Shown here one piece after another: positions 8,594 through 16,280 of a DNA stretch of 64,000 nucleotides. The notes beneath the pieces were generated by a model, which saw only the letters and a program-made list of their open reading frames with translations, was not told where the DNA came from and did no database searches. The stretch is from the NCBI RefSeq assembly GCF_002294985.1, contig NZ_NSGE01000006.1:62001-126000 (forward strand), in the 5' to 3' direction. The stretch is from Mesorhizobium sp. WSM3862 (lineage in GTDB: Bacteria > Pseudomonadota > Alphaproteobacteria > Rhizobiales > Rhizobiaceae). Every line of letters starts with the position of its first letter. Position 1 is the stretch's first letter. A program made the position numbers and the translations under genes.

Positions 8594-8636
8594 AAGCGCT
8601 CTGAAAACCGTTTCGCACTTTTCCCGGAATTGCTCT
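8594..8636 (-). repeat. GGAATTGC-family palindromic repeat
   Basis: On the minus strand this reads AGAGCAATTCCGGGAAAAGT followed by GCGAAACGGTTTTC, matching the elements at 50725 and 56050. It lies between the SleB-like gene and recR, ending 11 nt before the recR start. Confidence 0.65.
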
Positions 8637-8647
8637 AGATCAGAGCG

Positions 8648-9253
8648 ATGTCGAAAAGAATCGCCGGTCCAGAGATAGAACGCCTGATCCAGCTCCTGGC
8701 CAAGGTGCCGGGGCTCGGGCCGCGTTCGGCAAGGCGCGCGGCTCTCCATCTCATCAAGAAGAAGGAGCAGCTGCTCGAGCCTTTAGCCGCAGCCATGGGC
8801 GAGGCGGCCGATAAAGTGCGCATCTGCTCGACCTGCGGCAATGTCGACACCTCCGACCCGTGCATGATCTGCACCGATCCACGCCGCGATGCCGGCACGC
8901 TTATCGTCGTCGAGGACGTCTCCGATCTCTGGGCGCTGGAACGCGCCGCCGCCATGAACGCGCGCTATCACGTGCTCGGCGGCACGCTGTCGCCGCTCGA
9001 CGGCATCGGCCCGGACCAGCTCAACATCCGCTCGCTGGTAGACCGTGTCGCCGGCGGCGAGGTGAAGGAGGTGATCCTTGCCGTCAACGCCACCGTCGAG
9101 GGCCAGACCACGGCGCACTACCTGACCGATCAGCTCTCGGGTTTCGAGGTCAAGGTGACTAGGCTCGCGCATGGCGTTCCGGTCGGCGGCGAACTCGACT
9201 ATCTCGACGAAGGCACGCTTGCCGCGGCGCTGCGCTCGAGGACGGCGTTTTGA
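8648..9253 (+). CDS. recR: Recombination mediator RecR
   Basis: RecR acts with RecF and RecO to load RecA on gapped DNA. The 201-residue protein has the N-terminal helix-hairpin-helix region ([14 protein letters not shown]), a four-cysteine zinc motif (Cys60, Cys63, Cys72, Cys75) and a Toprim domain ([15 protein letters not shown]; the [10 protein letters not shown] loop). Length and motifs are standard. The start at 8648 follows a repeat element, with no strong ribosome site visible. Confidence 0.95.
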   Translation: MSKRIAGPEIERLIQLLAKVPGLGPRSARRAALHLIKKKEQLLEPLAAAMGEAADKVRICSTCGNVDTSDPCMICTDPRRDAGTLIVVEDVSDLWALERAAAMNARYHVLGGTLSPLDGIGPDQLNIRSLVDRVAGGEVKEVILAVNATVEGQTTAHYLTDQLSGFEVKVTRLAHGVPVGGELDYLDEGTLAAALRSRTAF

Positions 9254-9284
9254 AGGGAGGGGATTGGTGACTGGCGTTTTTCCC

Positions 9285-9482
9285 GGAAAGGCCGCACTCC
9301 GTCCCACCCCCCTCTGTCTTGCCGGACATCTCCCCCGCAAGGGGGGAGATCAGACGTCACGCCGGCTTTCGCCAATATCCAAGGTCGCAGGAAGAGGCGG
9401 GGCACCGAAACAGCCAATCTCCCCCCAAGTGGGGGAGATGTCCGGCAAGACAGAGGGGGGCGCGACAGAACGCGGCTTTTCC
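9285..9482. repeat. Long imperfect inverted repeat (two 67-bp arms)
   Basis: The arms 9285-9351 and 9416-9482 are near-identical inverted copies (roughly 8-9 differences in 67 bp) separated by a 64-bp centre. Each arm has a smaller palindrome at its inner end (CTCCCCC with GGGGGGAG). The core CCCCCCTCTGTCTTGCCGGA is typical of an interspersed intergenic palindrome of Mesorhizobium genomes. The right arm carries the probable ribosome site and ATG of the next gene. Confidence 0.85.
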
Positions 9483-10712
9483 AAATTCGGCTTCGCATTT
9501 TTCCTTGCGGCGCTTGCCGTCCTCCTCACCCTCCCCGCTCGCGCCACGCCCATCGACAACCAATTCCAGGCCTGGCTGCAAAACGACCTCTGGCTCGAGG
9601 CCAAGGCCAAAGGCATTTCCAAAAAGACCTTCGACGCCGCCTTCATCGGCGTGAAGCCGAACCTGAAACTGCCGGATCTCGTCATGCCCGGCGAGAAGCC
9701 GGCGACGCCGCAAAAACAGCACCAGGCGGAGTTCGGTCCGCCCGCCAATTATTTCGCCGAGAAGATCATTCGGGCCGTCACCGGCGGAGGACGGTCGCGC
9801 GAAAGCGCCAACGCCCGCGTGCTTGGGCTCATCGAGAAGCGGTACGGCGTGCCTGGCGAGATCGTGCTGGCGATCTGGGGTCGCGAGACCGGCTTCGGCG
9901 CCGCCAAGATGCCTTACGACGCCTTCGAGGTGCTGGGCACCAAGGCGTTCATGTCGACGAAGAAGGATTTCTTCCGCACGGAGGTGCTGGCCGCACTCGA
10001 GATCGTCGAGCGCGGGCTCGCTCCGGTCAATGCGATGAAGTCCTCCTGGGCCGGCGCGCTCGGCCAGCCGCAATTCATGCCGACGTCCTTCCTCAAGCAT
10101 GCCGTCGACTTTGACGGCGACGGCCGGCCCGACATCTGGAATTCGACGCCGGACTTGCTCGCCTCCATCGCCAACTATCTTGTCCACTATGGCTGGGTGA
10201 GGGGGCGCGGCTGGGGGACCGAGGTGATTGCGCCGGCAAACGTCTCCTGCGCGCTCGAAGGACCCGACCAGGGCAAGAAGATTTCTGACTGGGTGGCGAT
10301 GGGCATCAGGCGCGTCGACGGAAAGGCGTTTCCGGCCAGTGAACTCAAGGCCGAGGGTTTCCTGCTGATGCCGGCCGGACGCAGCGGCCCCGCTTTCATC
10401 GTCACGCCGAATTTCTATGTGCTGAAGCAATACAACACCAGCGATCTATATGCGCTGTTCATCGGCCACGCCGCCGATCGCATCGCCAAAGGCGACACCA
10501 CCTTTGCCGGCACCTGGGGGCGGGTGGGCGATCTCCACCGGTCCGATATCGCTGCCCTCCAGCAAGCGCTGGAGGCCAAGGGCTACGATGTCGGCAGTGC
10601 CGACGGCCTGCCCGGCTTCAAGACACGCCGCTCGATCGGCGTCTGGCAAGCGAAGAACGGCAAGGCCGCCACCTGCTTTCCGGACGCGAACCTGGTTGCG
10701 CAGCTAAAATGA
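9438..10712 (+). CDS. Lytic murein transglycosylase (MltB family)
   Basis: This cleaves peptidoglycan glycan strands to form 1,6-anhydromuramic ends in the periplasm. The 424-residue protein has a signal peptide (FGFAFFLAALAVLLTLPARA), an MltB-type catalytic domain with the Glu in IWGRETGFG, the ALGQPQFMPTSF motif, and a C-terminal peptidoglycan-binding domain (about residues 360-420, DIAALQQALEAKGYDVG). The reading frame is open back into recR, but the ATG at 9438 gives a normal N terminus. That ATG and its GGGGGAG ribosome site lie inside the right arm of an inverted repeat; GTG at 9429 is an alternative. Confidence 0.9.
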   Translation: MSGKTEGGATERGFSKFGFAFFLAALAVLLTLPARATPIDNQFQAWLQNDLWLEAKAKGISKKTFDAAFIGVKPNLKLPDLVMPGEKPATPQKQHQAEFGPPANYFAEKIIRAVTGGGRSRESANARVLGLIEKRYGVPGEIVLAIWGRETGFGAAKMPYDAFEVLGTKAFMSTKKDFFRTEVLAALEIVERGLAPVNAMKSSWAGALGQPQFMPTSFLKHAVDFDGDGRPDIWNSTPDLLASIANYLVHYGWVRGRGWGTEVIAPANVSCALEGPDQGKKISDWVAMGIRRVDGKAFPASELKAEGFLLMPAGRSGPAFIVTPNFYVLKQYNTSDLYALFIGHAADRIAKGDTTFAGTWGRVGDLHRSDIAALQQALEAKGYDVGSADGLPGFKTRRSIGVWQAKNGKAATCFPDANLVAQLK

Positions 10713-10986
10713 CGGGCGACTTCCAAGCGGCCAGGAGTTGGCAGATTTTTCCCAATCGGCGGCTTCGACTAGCCGGCGCCTGGGTCGACTCGCAACGGCC
10801 CATTCTGGCCCAATAAGCGTCTCGCAAAATGCGCGTTGCGGGCTCGAACGCAGCTGAATAGGGTGTTGACCAACTGGACAAAAACCACGACGGTAAGGTC
10901 GGTGGGCCGTCGATCGGTCCCAAGGAATTCTGCAACCCTGAGCCGGGAACTCAGGTCAACAATCAACAAAACAGGGAACGACTACC

Positions 10987-12624
10987 ATGATGCTGGAAAG
11001 GTTTGCTCTTCGCTCTCGTGGCTTGCTCGCGGGTGTGGCGATGTCGGCGCTGCTCGCGGTGCCGGCCTTTGCGGTCACGCCTGCCGACACGTTGGTCGAA
11101 GGCTTCGCCTTCGACGATATCATCTCGATGGATCCGGGCGAAGCGTTCGAGCTGTCAACCGCTGAGGTTACCGGCAACACCTACGATCTCCTGGTTCGCC
11201 TCGACCTCAGCGACACCTCCAAAGTCAAGGGCGATCTCGCCGAGAGCTGGACTATTTCCGACGACGGCCTGACCTACACCTTCAAGCTTAAGCCCGGAAT
11301 GAAGTTCGCCTCCGGCAATCCGATCACCGCCGCCGACGTCGCCTATTCCTTCGAGCGCGCGATCAAGCTGGACAAGAGCCCCGCCTTCATCATCAACCAG
11401 TTCGGCATCAGCGGCGACAACGTCACCGAAAAGGCTAAGGCGGTCGACGACACCACCTTCCAGTTCGTTGTCGACAAGGCTTATGCGCCGAGCTTCGTGC
11501 TCAACTGCTTGTCGGCTACCGTCGCCTCGGTCGTCGACAGCAAGCTGGTCAAGGAACATGTCGCCGCCGTCACGCCGAGCGCCGACTACAAATGGGACAA
11601 CGACTTCGGCAATGCCTGGCTGAAGACCGGCTATGCCGGCTCCGGCCCTTACAAGCTGCGCGAATGGCGCGCCAATGAAGTCGTCGTTCTGGAACGCAAC
11701 GACAACTACAACGGCGAGAAGGCCAAGCTCGCCCGCGTTATCTACCGCTTCATGAAGGAAAGCTCGGCGCAGCGTCTGGCGCTCGAGGCCGGCGATATCG
11801 ACGTCGCCCGCAACCTCGAGCCGAACGATCTCGACGCCATCGCCAAGAATGGCGATCTCACCACCACCAGCGCGCCGAAGGGCACGGTCTATTACATCAG
11901 CCTCAACCAGAAGAACGCCAACCTCGCCAAGCCGGAGGTTCGGCAGGCCTTCAAGTACCTGGTCGACTATGATGCGCTGGGCTCGACCATCCTCAAGGGC
12001 ATCGGCGAGATCCACCAGTCCTTCCTGCCCAAGGGCGACCTCGGCGCCATCGACGACAACCCGTTCAAGCTCGATGTCGCCAAGGCGAAGGAACTGCTGG
12101 CCAAGGCCGGCCTGCCTAACGGCTTCAGCGTGACCATGGACGTACGCAGTAAACAGCCGGAGACAGGCATGGCGGAATCGATCCAGCAGACGCTGGGTCA
12201 GGCCGGCATCAAGCTGGAGATCATTCCCGGTGACGGCAAGCAGACGCTGACCAAATACCGCGCCCGCAACCACGACATCTATATTGGCCAGTGGGGCCAG
12301 GACTATTTCGACCCGAATTCCAATGCCCAGACCTTCGCCTCGAACCCGGACAATTCCGACGCCGCCAAGATCAAGACCCTGGCCTGGCGCAATGCCTGGG
12401 ACATTCCGGACCTGACCAAGCAGACCGAGGCGGCGCTGCTGGAGAAGGATTCGGCTAAGCGCGCCGACATGTACAAGGATCTGCAGAAGAAGATCCTCGA
12501 CACCAGCCCCTTCGTCGTCATCCACCAGCAGCTCGAAGTGGCGGGCCTGCGCAAGAACCTCAAGGGCTTCGCGCTCGGACCGAGCTTCGACACCAACTTC
12601 GTCGGTGCGGTCTCGAAGGAATAG
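10987..12624 (+). CDS. ABC transporter substrate-binding protein, family 5
   Basis: This is the periplasmic receptor of a peptide- or opine-type importer. The 545-residue protein has a signal peptide (cleaved near VPAFA) and the SBP_bac_5 signatures: ESWTISDDGLTYTFKLKPGM, the ADVAYSFERAI stretch and VYYISLNQKNANLAKPEVRQ. It heads a five-gene set with two permeases and two ATPases; an AGGGAACG ribosome site precedes two adjacent ATG codons. The 274-nt spacer upstream contains no recognisable gene, only a small hairpin (CTGAG and CTCAG at about 10938-10954). The exact substrate is not evident. Confidence 0.9.
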   Translation: MMLERFALRSRGLLAGVAMSALLAVPAFAVTPADTLVEGFAFDDIISMDPGEAFELSTAEVTGNTYDLLVRLDLSDTSKVKGDLAESWTISDDGLTYTFKLKPGMKFASGNPITAADVAYSFERAIKLDKSPAFIINQFGISGDNVTEKAKAVDDTTFQFVVDKAYAPSFVLNCLSATVASVVDSKLVKEHVAAVTPSADYKWDNDFGNAWLKTGYAGSGPYKLREWRANEVVVLERNDNYNGEKAKLARVIYRFMKESSAQRLALEAGDIDVARNLEPNDLDAIAKNGDLTTTSAPKGTVYYISLNQKNANLAKPEVRQAFKYLVDYDALGSTILKGIGEIHQSFLPKGDLGAIDDNPFKLDVAKAKELLAKAGLPNGFSVTMDVRSKQPETGMAESIQQTLGQAGIKLEIIPGDGKQTLTKYRARNHDIYIGQWGQDYFDPNSNAQTFASNPDNSDAAKIKTLAWRNAWDIPDLTKQTEAALLEKDSAKRADMYKDLQKKILDTSPFVVIHQQLEVAGLRKNLKGFALGPSFDTNFVGAVSKE

Positions 12625-12642
12625 CGTTCTCGGACGCGCCGC

Positions 12643-13710
12643 GTGAGCATAGTTGAAAACCAGGCGGTGGCCGGGCGCGGCAGCGCCCGTGCCGTCGCCA
12701 TTCTATCCGCGCTCGGCAGTTTCCTGGTCATCGCGGTGACGACCTATCTCGGTCTTCTCGCTGTGACCTTCTTCATCGGCCGCGTGATTCCCATCGATCC
12801 GGTGCTGGCCGTGCTCGGCGACCGGGCCCCTACTGCCGTCGTCGAGCGCACGCGCCGCGAGATGGGCCTCGATCTGCCGCTGATCGAACAGTTCTATATC
12901 TATGTGAAAAGTGCGCTCCGCGGCGATTTCGGCACTTCGGTGCTGACCACCAATCCGGTGATGTCCGACATCCGCCGCGTCTTCCCGGCGACCATCGAAC
13001 TGGCGACGCTCGGCACGATCATCGGCGCCGTCATCGGCGTGCCACTCGGCGTGCTCGCTGCTGTCAGGCGCGGCAGTCTCGTCGACCAGATCGTGCGCAT
13101 CATCGGCCTTATCGGCTATTCCGTGCCGATCTTCTGGCTGGGGCTGCTTGGCCTCGTCCTGTTCTACGCCAAGCTGCAATGGGTCGCCTTTCCGGCGCGG
13201 CTCGACGTCGTCTACGAATACACTTTCACGCCGATCACCGGCTTCTACCTGCTCGATGCGGCCATGCAGGGACAGTGGGATGTCTTCTACGACGCCTACC
13301 GCCACATCATCCTGCCGGCCTCCCTGCTCGGCTATTTCGCGCTCGCCTATATCAGCCGCATGACGCGCTCCTTCATGCTGAACGAGATGGCGCAGGAATA
13401 TATCGTCGCCGCCCGCGCCAAGGGCCTGTCGGAGACGCGCATCATCTGGGGCCATGCGCTGCGCAACGCCGCTGTGCCGATGGTGACGGTGATCGCGCTT
13501 TCCTATGCCAGCCTGCTCGAAGGCTCGGTGCTGACCGAGACCGTCTTCTCCTGGCCGGGCATCGGCCTCTACATCACCAATTCATTGCAGAACGCCGACA
13601 TGAACGCGGTGCTCGGCGGCACCATCATCATCGGCTCGGTCTTCATCGCCATCAACCTTCTGTCGGACCTGCTCTATCGGCTCCTCGATCCACGGACGAA
13701 AGTCGAATGA
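12643..13710 (+). CDS. ABC transporter permease (DppB/OppB type)
   Basis: This is the first inner-membrane channel subunit of the importer, 355 residues. It starts at GTG 12643, 18 nt after the binding protein. The N-terminal helix, the extracytoplasmic loop with GLDLPLIEQFYIYVKSALRG, and the EAA loop near RAKGLSETRIIWGHALRNA are family features. The loop between the middle helices is longer than in DppB. It overlaps the second permease by 4 nt (ATGA). Confidence 0.92.
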   Translation: MSIVENQAVAGRGSARAVAILSALGSFLVIAVTTYLGLLAVTFFIGRVIPIDPVLAVLGDRAPTAVVERTRREMGLDLPLIEQFYIYVKSALRGDFGTSVLTTNPVMSDIRRVFPATIELATLGTIIGAVIGVPLGVLAAVRRGSLVDQIVRIIGLIGYSVPIFWLGLLGLVLFYAKLQWVAFPARLDVVYEYTFTPITGFYLLDAAMQGQWDVFYDAYRHIILPASLLGYFALAYISRMTRSFMLNEMAQEYIVAARAKGLSETRIIWGHALRNAAVPMVTVIALSYASLLEGSVLTETVFSWPGIGLYITNSLQNADMNAVLGGTIIIGSVFIAINLLSDLLYRLLDPRTKVE

Positions 13711-14627
13711 GCGCCGAGACGATACAAACCCGTCGCGAATGGCTGCTCAGCGAGAGGCCGGCCTCGCGCATGCAGGCAAGGCTCGGCCGCGCCTATGTGG
13801 CCTGGCGGCGCTTCACAGCCAACCGGCTCGCGCTCGTCGGTTTGCTCATCATTCTCGCATTGGTGGTGGTAGCCGCGCTTGCCGGCGTGCTGGCACCCTA
13901 TTCGCCAACCGTGGGTGACCTGAAGAATGCCCGTCTGCTGGCGCCGAGCGCCGCGCATTGGTTCGGCACCGACGACCTCGGCCGCGATATCTACTCGCGC
14001 ATCCTCTACGGCTCGCGCTGGACGCTCTATGTCGTCATCCTCGTCGCCATCATCGCCGCGCCCATCGGCCTGCTGGTCGGCACCGTCGCAGGCTATGCCG
14101 GCGGCTGGACCGATGCCATTTTGATGCGCATCACCGACATCTTCCTGGCCTTCCCGAAGCTGGTGCTGGCGCTGGCCTTCGTTGCGGCGCTCGGCCCCGG
14201 CATCGAGAACGCGGTGCTGGCGATCGCCATCACCTCCTGGCCGCCTTACGCGCGCATCGCGCGCGCCGAGACGCTGACGGTGCGCAATTCCGACTACATC
14301 AAGGCGGTGCAATTGATGGGTGCCTCACCCTTCCGCATCGTGCTGCGCCACATCATGCCGCTCTGCATCTCCTCGCTGATCATCCGGGTGACGCTCGACA
14401 TGGCAGGCATCATCCTCACCGCCGCCGGCCTCGGCTTCCTCGGCCTCGGCGCGCAGCCGCCGCTGCCCGAATGGGGCGCGATGATTGCGTCCGGCCGCCG
14501 CTTCATCCTCGACCAGTGGTGGGTGGCTGCCGCGCCAGGCGCTGCCATCCTTATCGTCAGCCTCGGCTTCAACCTGCTCGGTGACGGCCTACGCGACGCG
14601 CTCGATCCCCGGAGCGGCGACCAATGA
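13707..14627 (+). CDS. ABC transporter permease (DppC/OppC type)
   Basis: This is the second channel subunit, 306 residues. It begins with a cytoplasmic N-terminal segment, one helix (LVGLLIILALVVVAALAGVL), the HWFGTDDLGRDIYSRILYG signature of DppC proteins and the EAA loop (AETLTVRNSDYIKAVQLMGA). The ATG at 13707 overlaps the stop of the preceding gene by 4 nt. The stop at 14625-14627 sits inside a 14-bp tandem duplication that separates it from the next gene. Confidence 0.93.
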   Translation: MSAETIQTRREWLLSERPASRMQARLGRAYVAWRRFTANRLALVGLLIILALVVVAALAGVLAPYSPTVGDLKNARLLAPSAAHWFGTDDLGRDIYSRILYGSRWTLYVVILVAIIAAPIGLLVGTVAGYAGGWTDAILMRITDIFLAFPKLVLALAFVAALGPGIENAVLAIAITSWPPYARIARAETLTVRNSDYIKAVQLMGASPFRIVLRHIMPLCISSLIIRVTLDMAGIILTAAGLGFLGLGAQPPLPEWGAMIASGRRFILDQWWVAAAPGAAILIVSLGFNLLGDGLRDALDPRSGDQ

Positions 14628-14639
14628 GTGGCGACCAAT
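14612..14639 (+). repeat. 14-bp tandem duplication at a gene junction
   Basis: Two copies of GAGYGGCGACCAAT (one C/T difference) lie at 14612-14625 and 14626-14639, across the permease stop and the ATPase start. Each copy ends by supplying an ATG: the first (14624) opens a 5-codon frame that ends at once, the second (14638) is the ATPase start. Confidence 0.85.
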
Positions 14640-15498
14640 GAGCGGCAATTCCGATAGGCAAACGAAAGGTACGCTGCTCGAAGTCGACGATCTGCGCGTC
14701 ACTTTCCCGACACGCACCGGGATCGTGCAGGCGGTGCGCGGCGTGTCCTTCTCGCTCGGCCGCGAGCGGCTGGGCATCGTCGGCGAGAGCGGCTCCGGCA
14801 AGTCGCAGACCGGCCGCGCCATCATGGGCCTGACACCGCCGCAGGCCGAGGTGTCGGCGAAAAAGCTGCGCTTCGACGGCATCGACCTGCTGTCGATGTC
14901 ATCCAGCCGGCGCCGTGCGCTGCGGGGAAACCGCATCGCCATGATCCTGCAGGACCCGAAATACTCGCTCGATCCGGTGATGACCATCGGCCGCCAGATC
15001 GTCGAGACGCTGCGCACGCATGAGAAAGTTGGAAAGGCCGAAGCGCGCGAGCGCGCGCTGGAGATGCTTCGGGCGGTCCAGATTCGCGATCCGGCCCGTG
15101 TCTTCGACCTTCACCCGCATGAGGTCTCGGGCGGCATGGGCCAGCGCGCGATGATCGCCATGATGCTGATCGCCGGGCCGGAACTGATGATCGCCGACGA
15201 GCCGACCTCGGCGCTCGACGTCACCGTGCAGCTCGATGTGCTGAACATTCTCGACAGGCTGGTCGCCGAGCGCGGGATGGGGCTGATCTTCATCTCGCAT
15301 GATCTGCGCCTGGTGTCCTCCTTCTGCGACCGCGTGGTCGTCATGTATGCCGGCAAGGTGGTCGAGCAGCTCAAGGCGTCCGAGCTGCGCGAGGCCCAGC
15401 ATCCCTATACGCGCGGCCTGCTCAACTGCATGCCGAGGATCGGCTTCGAGCGACACCCGCTGCCAGTGCTCGACCGCAAGCCGGAGTGGGCGGCATGA
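14638..15498 (+). CDS. ABC transporter ATP-binding protein (DppD type)
   Basis: This is one of two ATPases driving the importer, 286 residues. Walker A is GESGSGKS (about residue 45), the signature is VSGGMGQR, and Walker B is LMIADEP followed by TSALD. The C-terminal region after the H-loop (HDLRL) has the QHPYTRGLLNCMP stretch typical of OppD/DppD proteins; the oligopeptide C-terminal extension is short. The start at 14638 follows the duplicated junction sequence. Confidence 0.93.
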   Translation: MSGNSDRQTKGTLLEVDDLRVTFPTRTGIVQAVRGVSFSLGRERLGIVGESGSGKSQTGRAIMGLTPPQAEVSAKKLRFDGIDLLSMSSSRRRALRGNRIAMILQDPKYSLDPVMTIGRQIVETLRTHEKVGKAEARERALEMLRAVQIRDPARVFDLHPHEVSGGMGQRAMIAMMLIAGPELMIADEPTSALDVTVQLDVLNILDRLVAERGMGLIFISHDLRLVSSFCDRVVVMYAGKVVEQLKASELREAQHPYTRGLLNCMPRIGFERHPLPVLDRKPEWAA

Positions 15499-16241
15499 CG
15501 GCCGCCATCACCATCGAAGGGCTGGAGGTGATTTTCGACCGCTTCCGCGCGCTGAAGGGCGTTAAACTCGAAGTCAGGGAAGGCGAGTCCTACGGCCTGG
15601 TTGGCGAAAGCGGCTCCGGCAAGTCGACCCTGCTCAAGGCAATCACCGGCCTTGCGCCTGTCGCTGCCGGCACCATCGCTGTCAACGGCAAGACGCTTGG
15701 CAAGACCCGCGACAAGGCCTTTTACCGCGACGTGCAGATGGTCTTCCAAGATCCGTATGGGTCGCTGCATCCGCGCCAGACCGTCGACCGGCTGCTGCAG
15801 GAACCGCTCGCCATTCACGCAATCCAGGATGGCGAGAAGCGCATCGAGCGCGCGCTGGACGAAGTCGGCCTCGGCAAGGGTTTCCGGTTCCGCTATGCGC
15901 ACCAGCTCTCCGGCGGCCAGCGCCAGCGCGTGGCGATCGCGCGCGCGCTGATCCTCGAACCTTCGATCCTTTTGCTCGACGAGCCGACCTCGGCGCTCGA
16001 TGCTTCTGTCCAGGCCGAGGTGCTGAACCTGCTCGAAGAGGTGCGGCGGCGGCGCAAGCTCACCTTTCTGATGGTCAGTCACGACCTCGCCATCATCACC
16101 CATATGTGCGAACGGCTGATGGTGATGCAGAACGGCGAAGCGGTGGAGACGCTGACCGCAAGCCAGCTGATCGGCCACCGCGTGAGCGAGGATTATACGC
16201 GCAACCTGCTTCGGGCGAGCGAGGGGTTTGTGAGGGTGTAG
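15495..16241 (+). CDS. ABC transporter ATP-binding protein (DppF type)
   Basis: This is the second ATPase, 248 residues. Walker A is GESGSGKST, the Q-loop region is MVFQDPYGSLHPRQ, the signature is LSGGQRQR and Walker B is ILLLDEPTSALD. The ATG at 15495 overlaps the stop of the previous gene (ATGA); a GTG nine bases earlier is also in frame. It is shorter than typical DppF (about 330) because the C-terminal extension is absent. It closes the importer operon and converges on the RND pump genes. Confidence 0.93.
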   Translation: MTAAITIEGLEVIFDRFRALKGVKLEVREGESYGLVGESGSGKSTLLKAITGLAPVAAGTIAVNGKTLGKTRDKAFYRDVQMVFQDPYGSLHPRQTVDRLLQEPLAIHAIQDGEKRIERALDEVGLGKGFRFRYAHQLSGGQRQRVAIARALILEPSILLLDEPTSALDASVQAEVLNLLEEVRRRRKLTFLMVSHDLAIITHMCERLMVMQNGEAVETLTASQLIGHRVSEDYTRNLLRASEGFVRV

Positions 16242-16280
16242 TTTTCTCTCGCAGGTTCGCGACGGGGTGCGACCTGGCTT

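Noticed and set aside
9171-9437. N-terminal extension of the transglycosylase into recR
   Set aside because: The extra 89 codons read through the recR end and the inverted repeat and do not look like protein; the signal peptide comes only after 9438.
13179-13706. Fusion of the two ABC permeases in another frame
   Set aside because: The upstream part is the shadow of the first permease; the ATGA at 13707 is the natural start.
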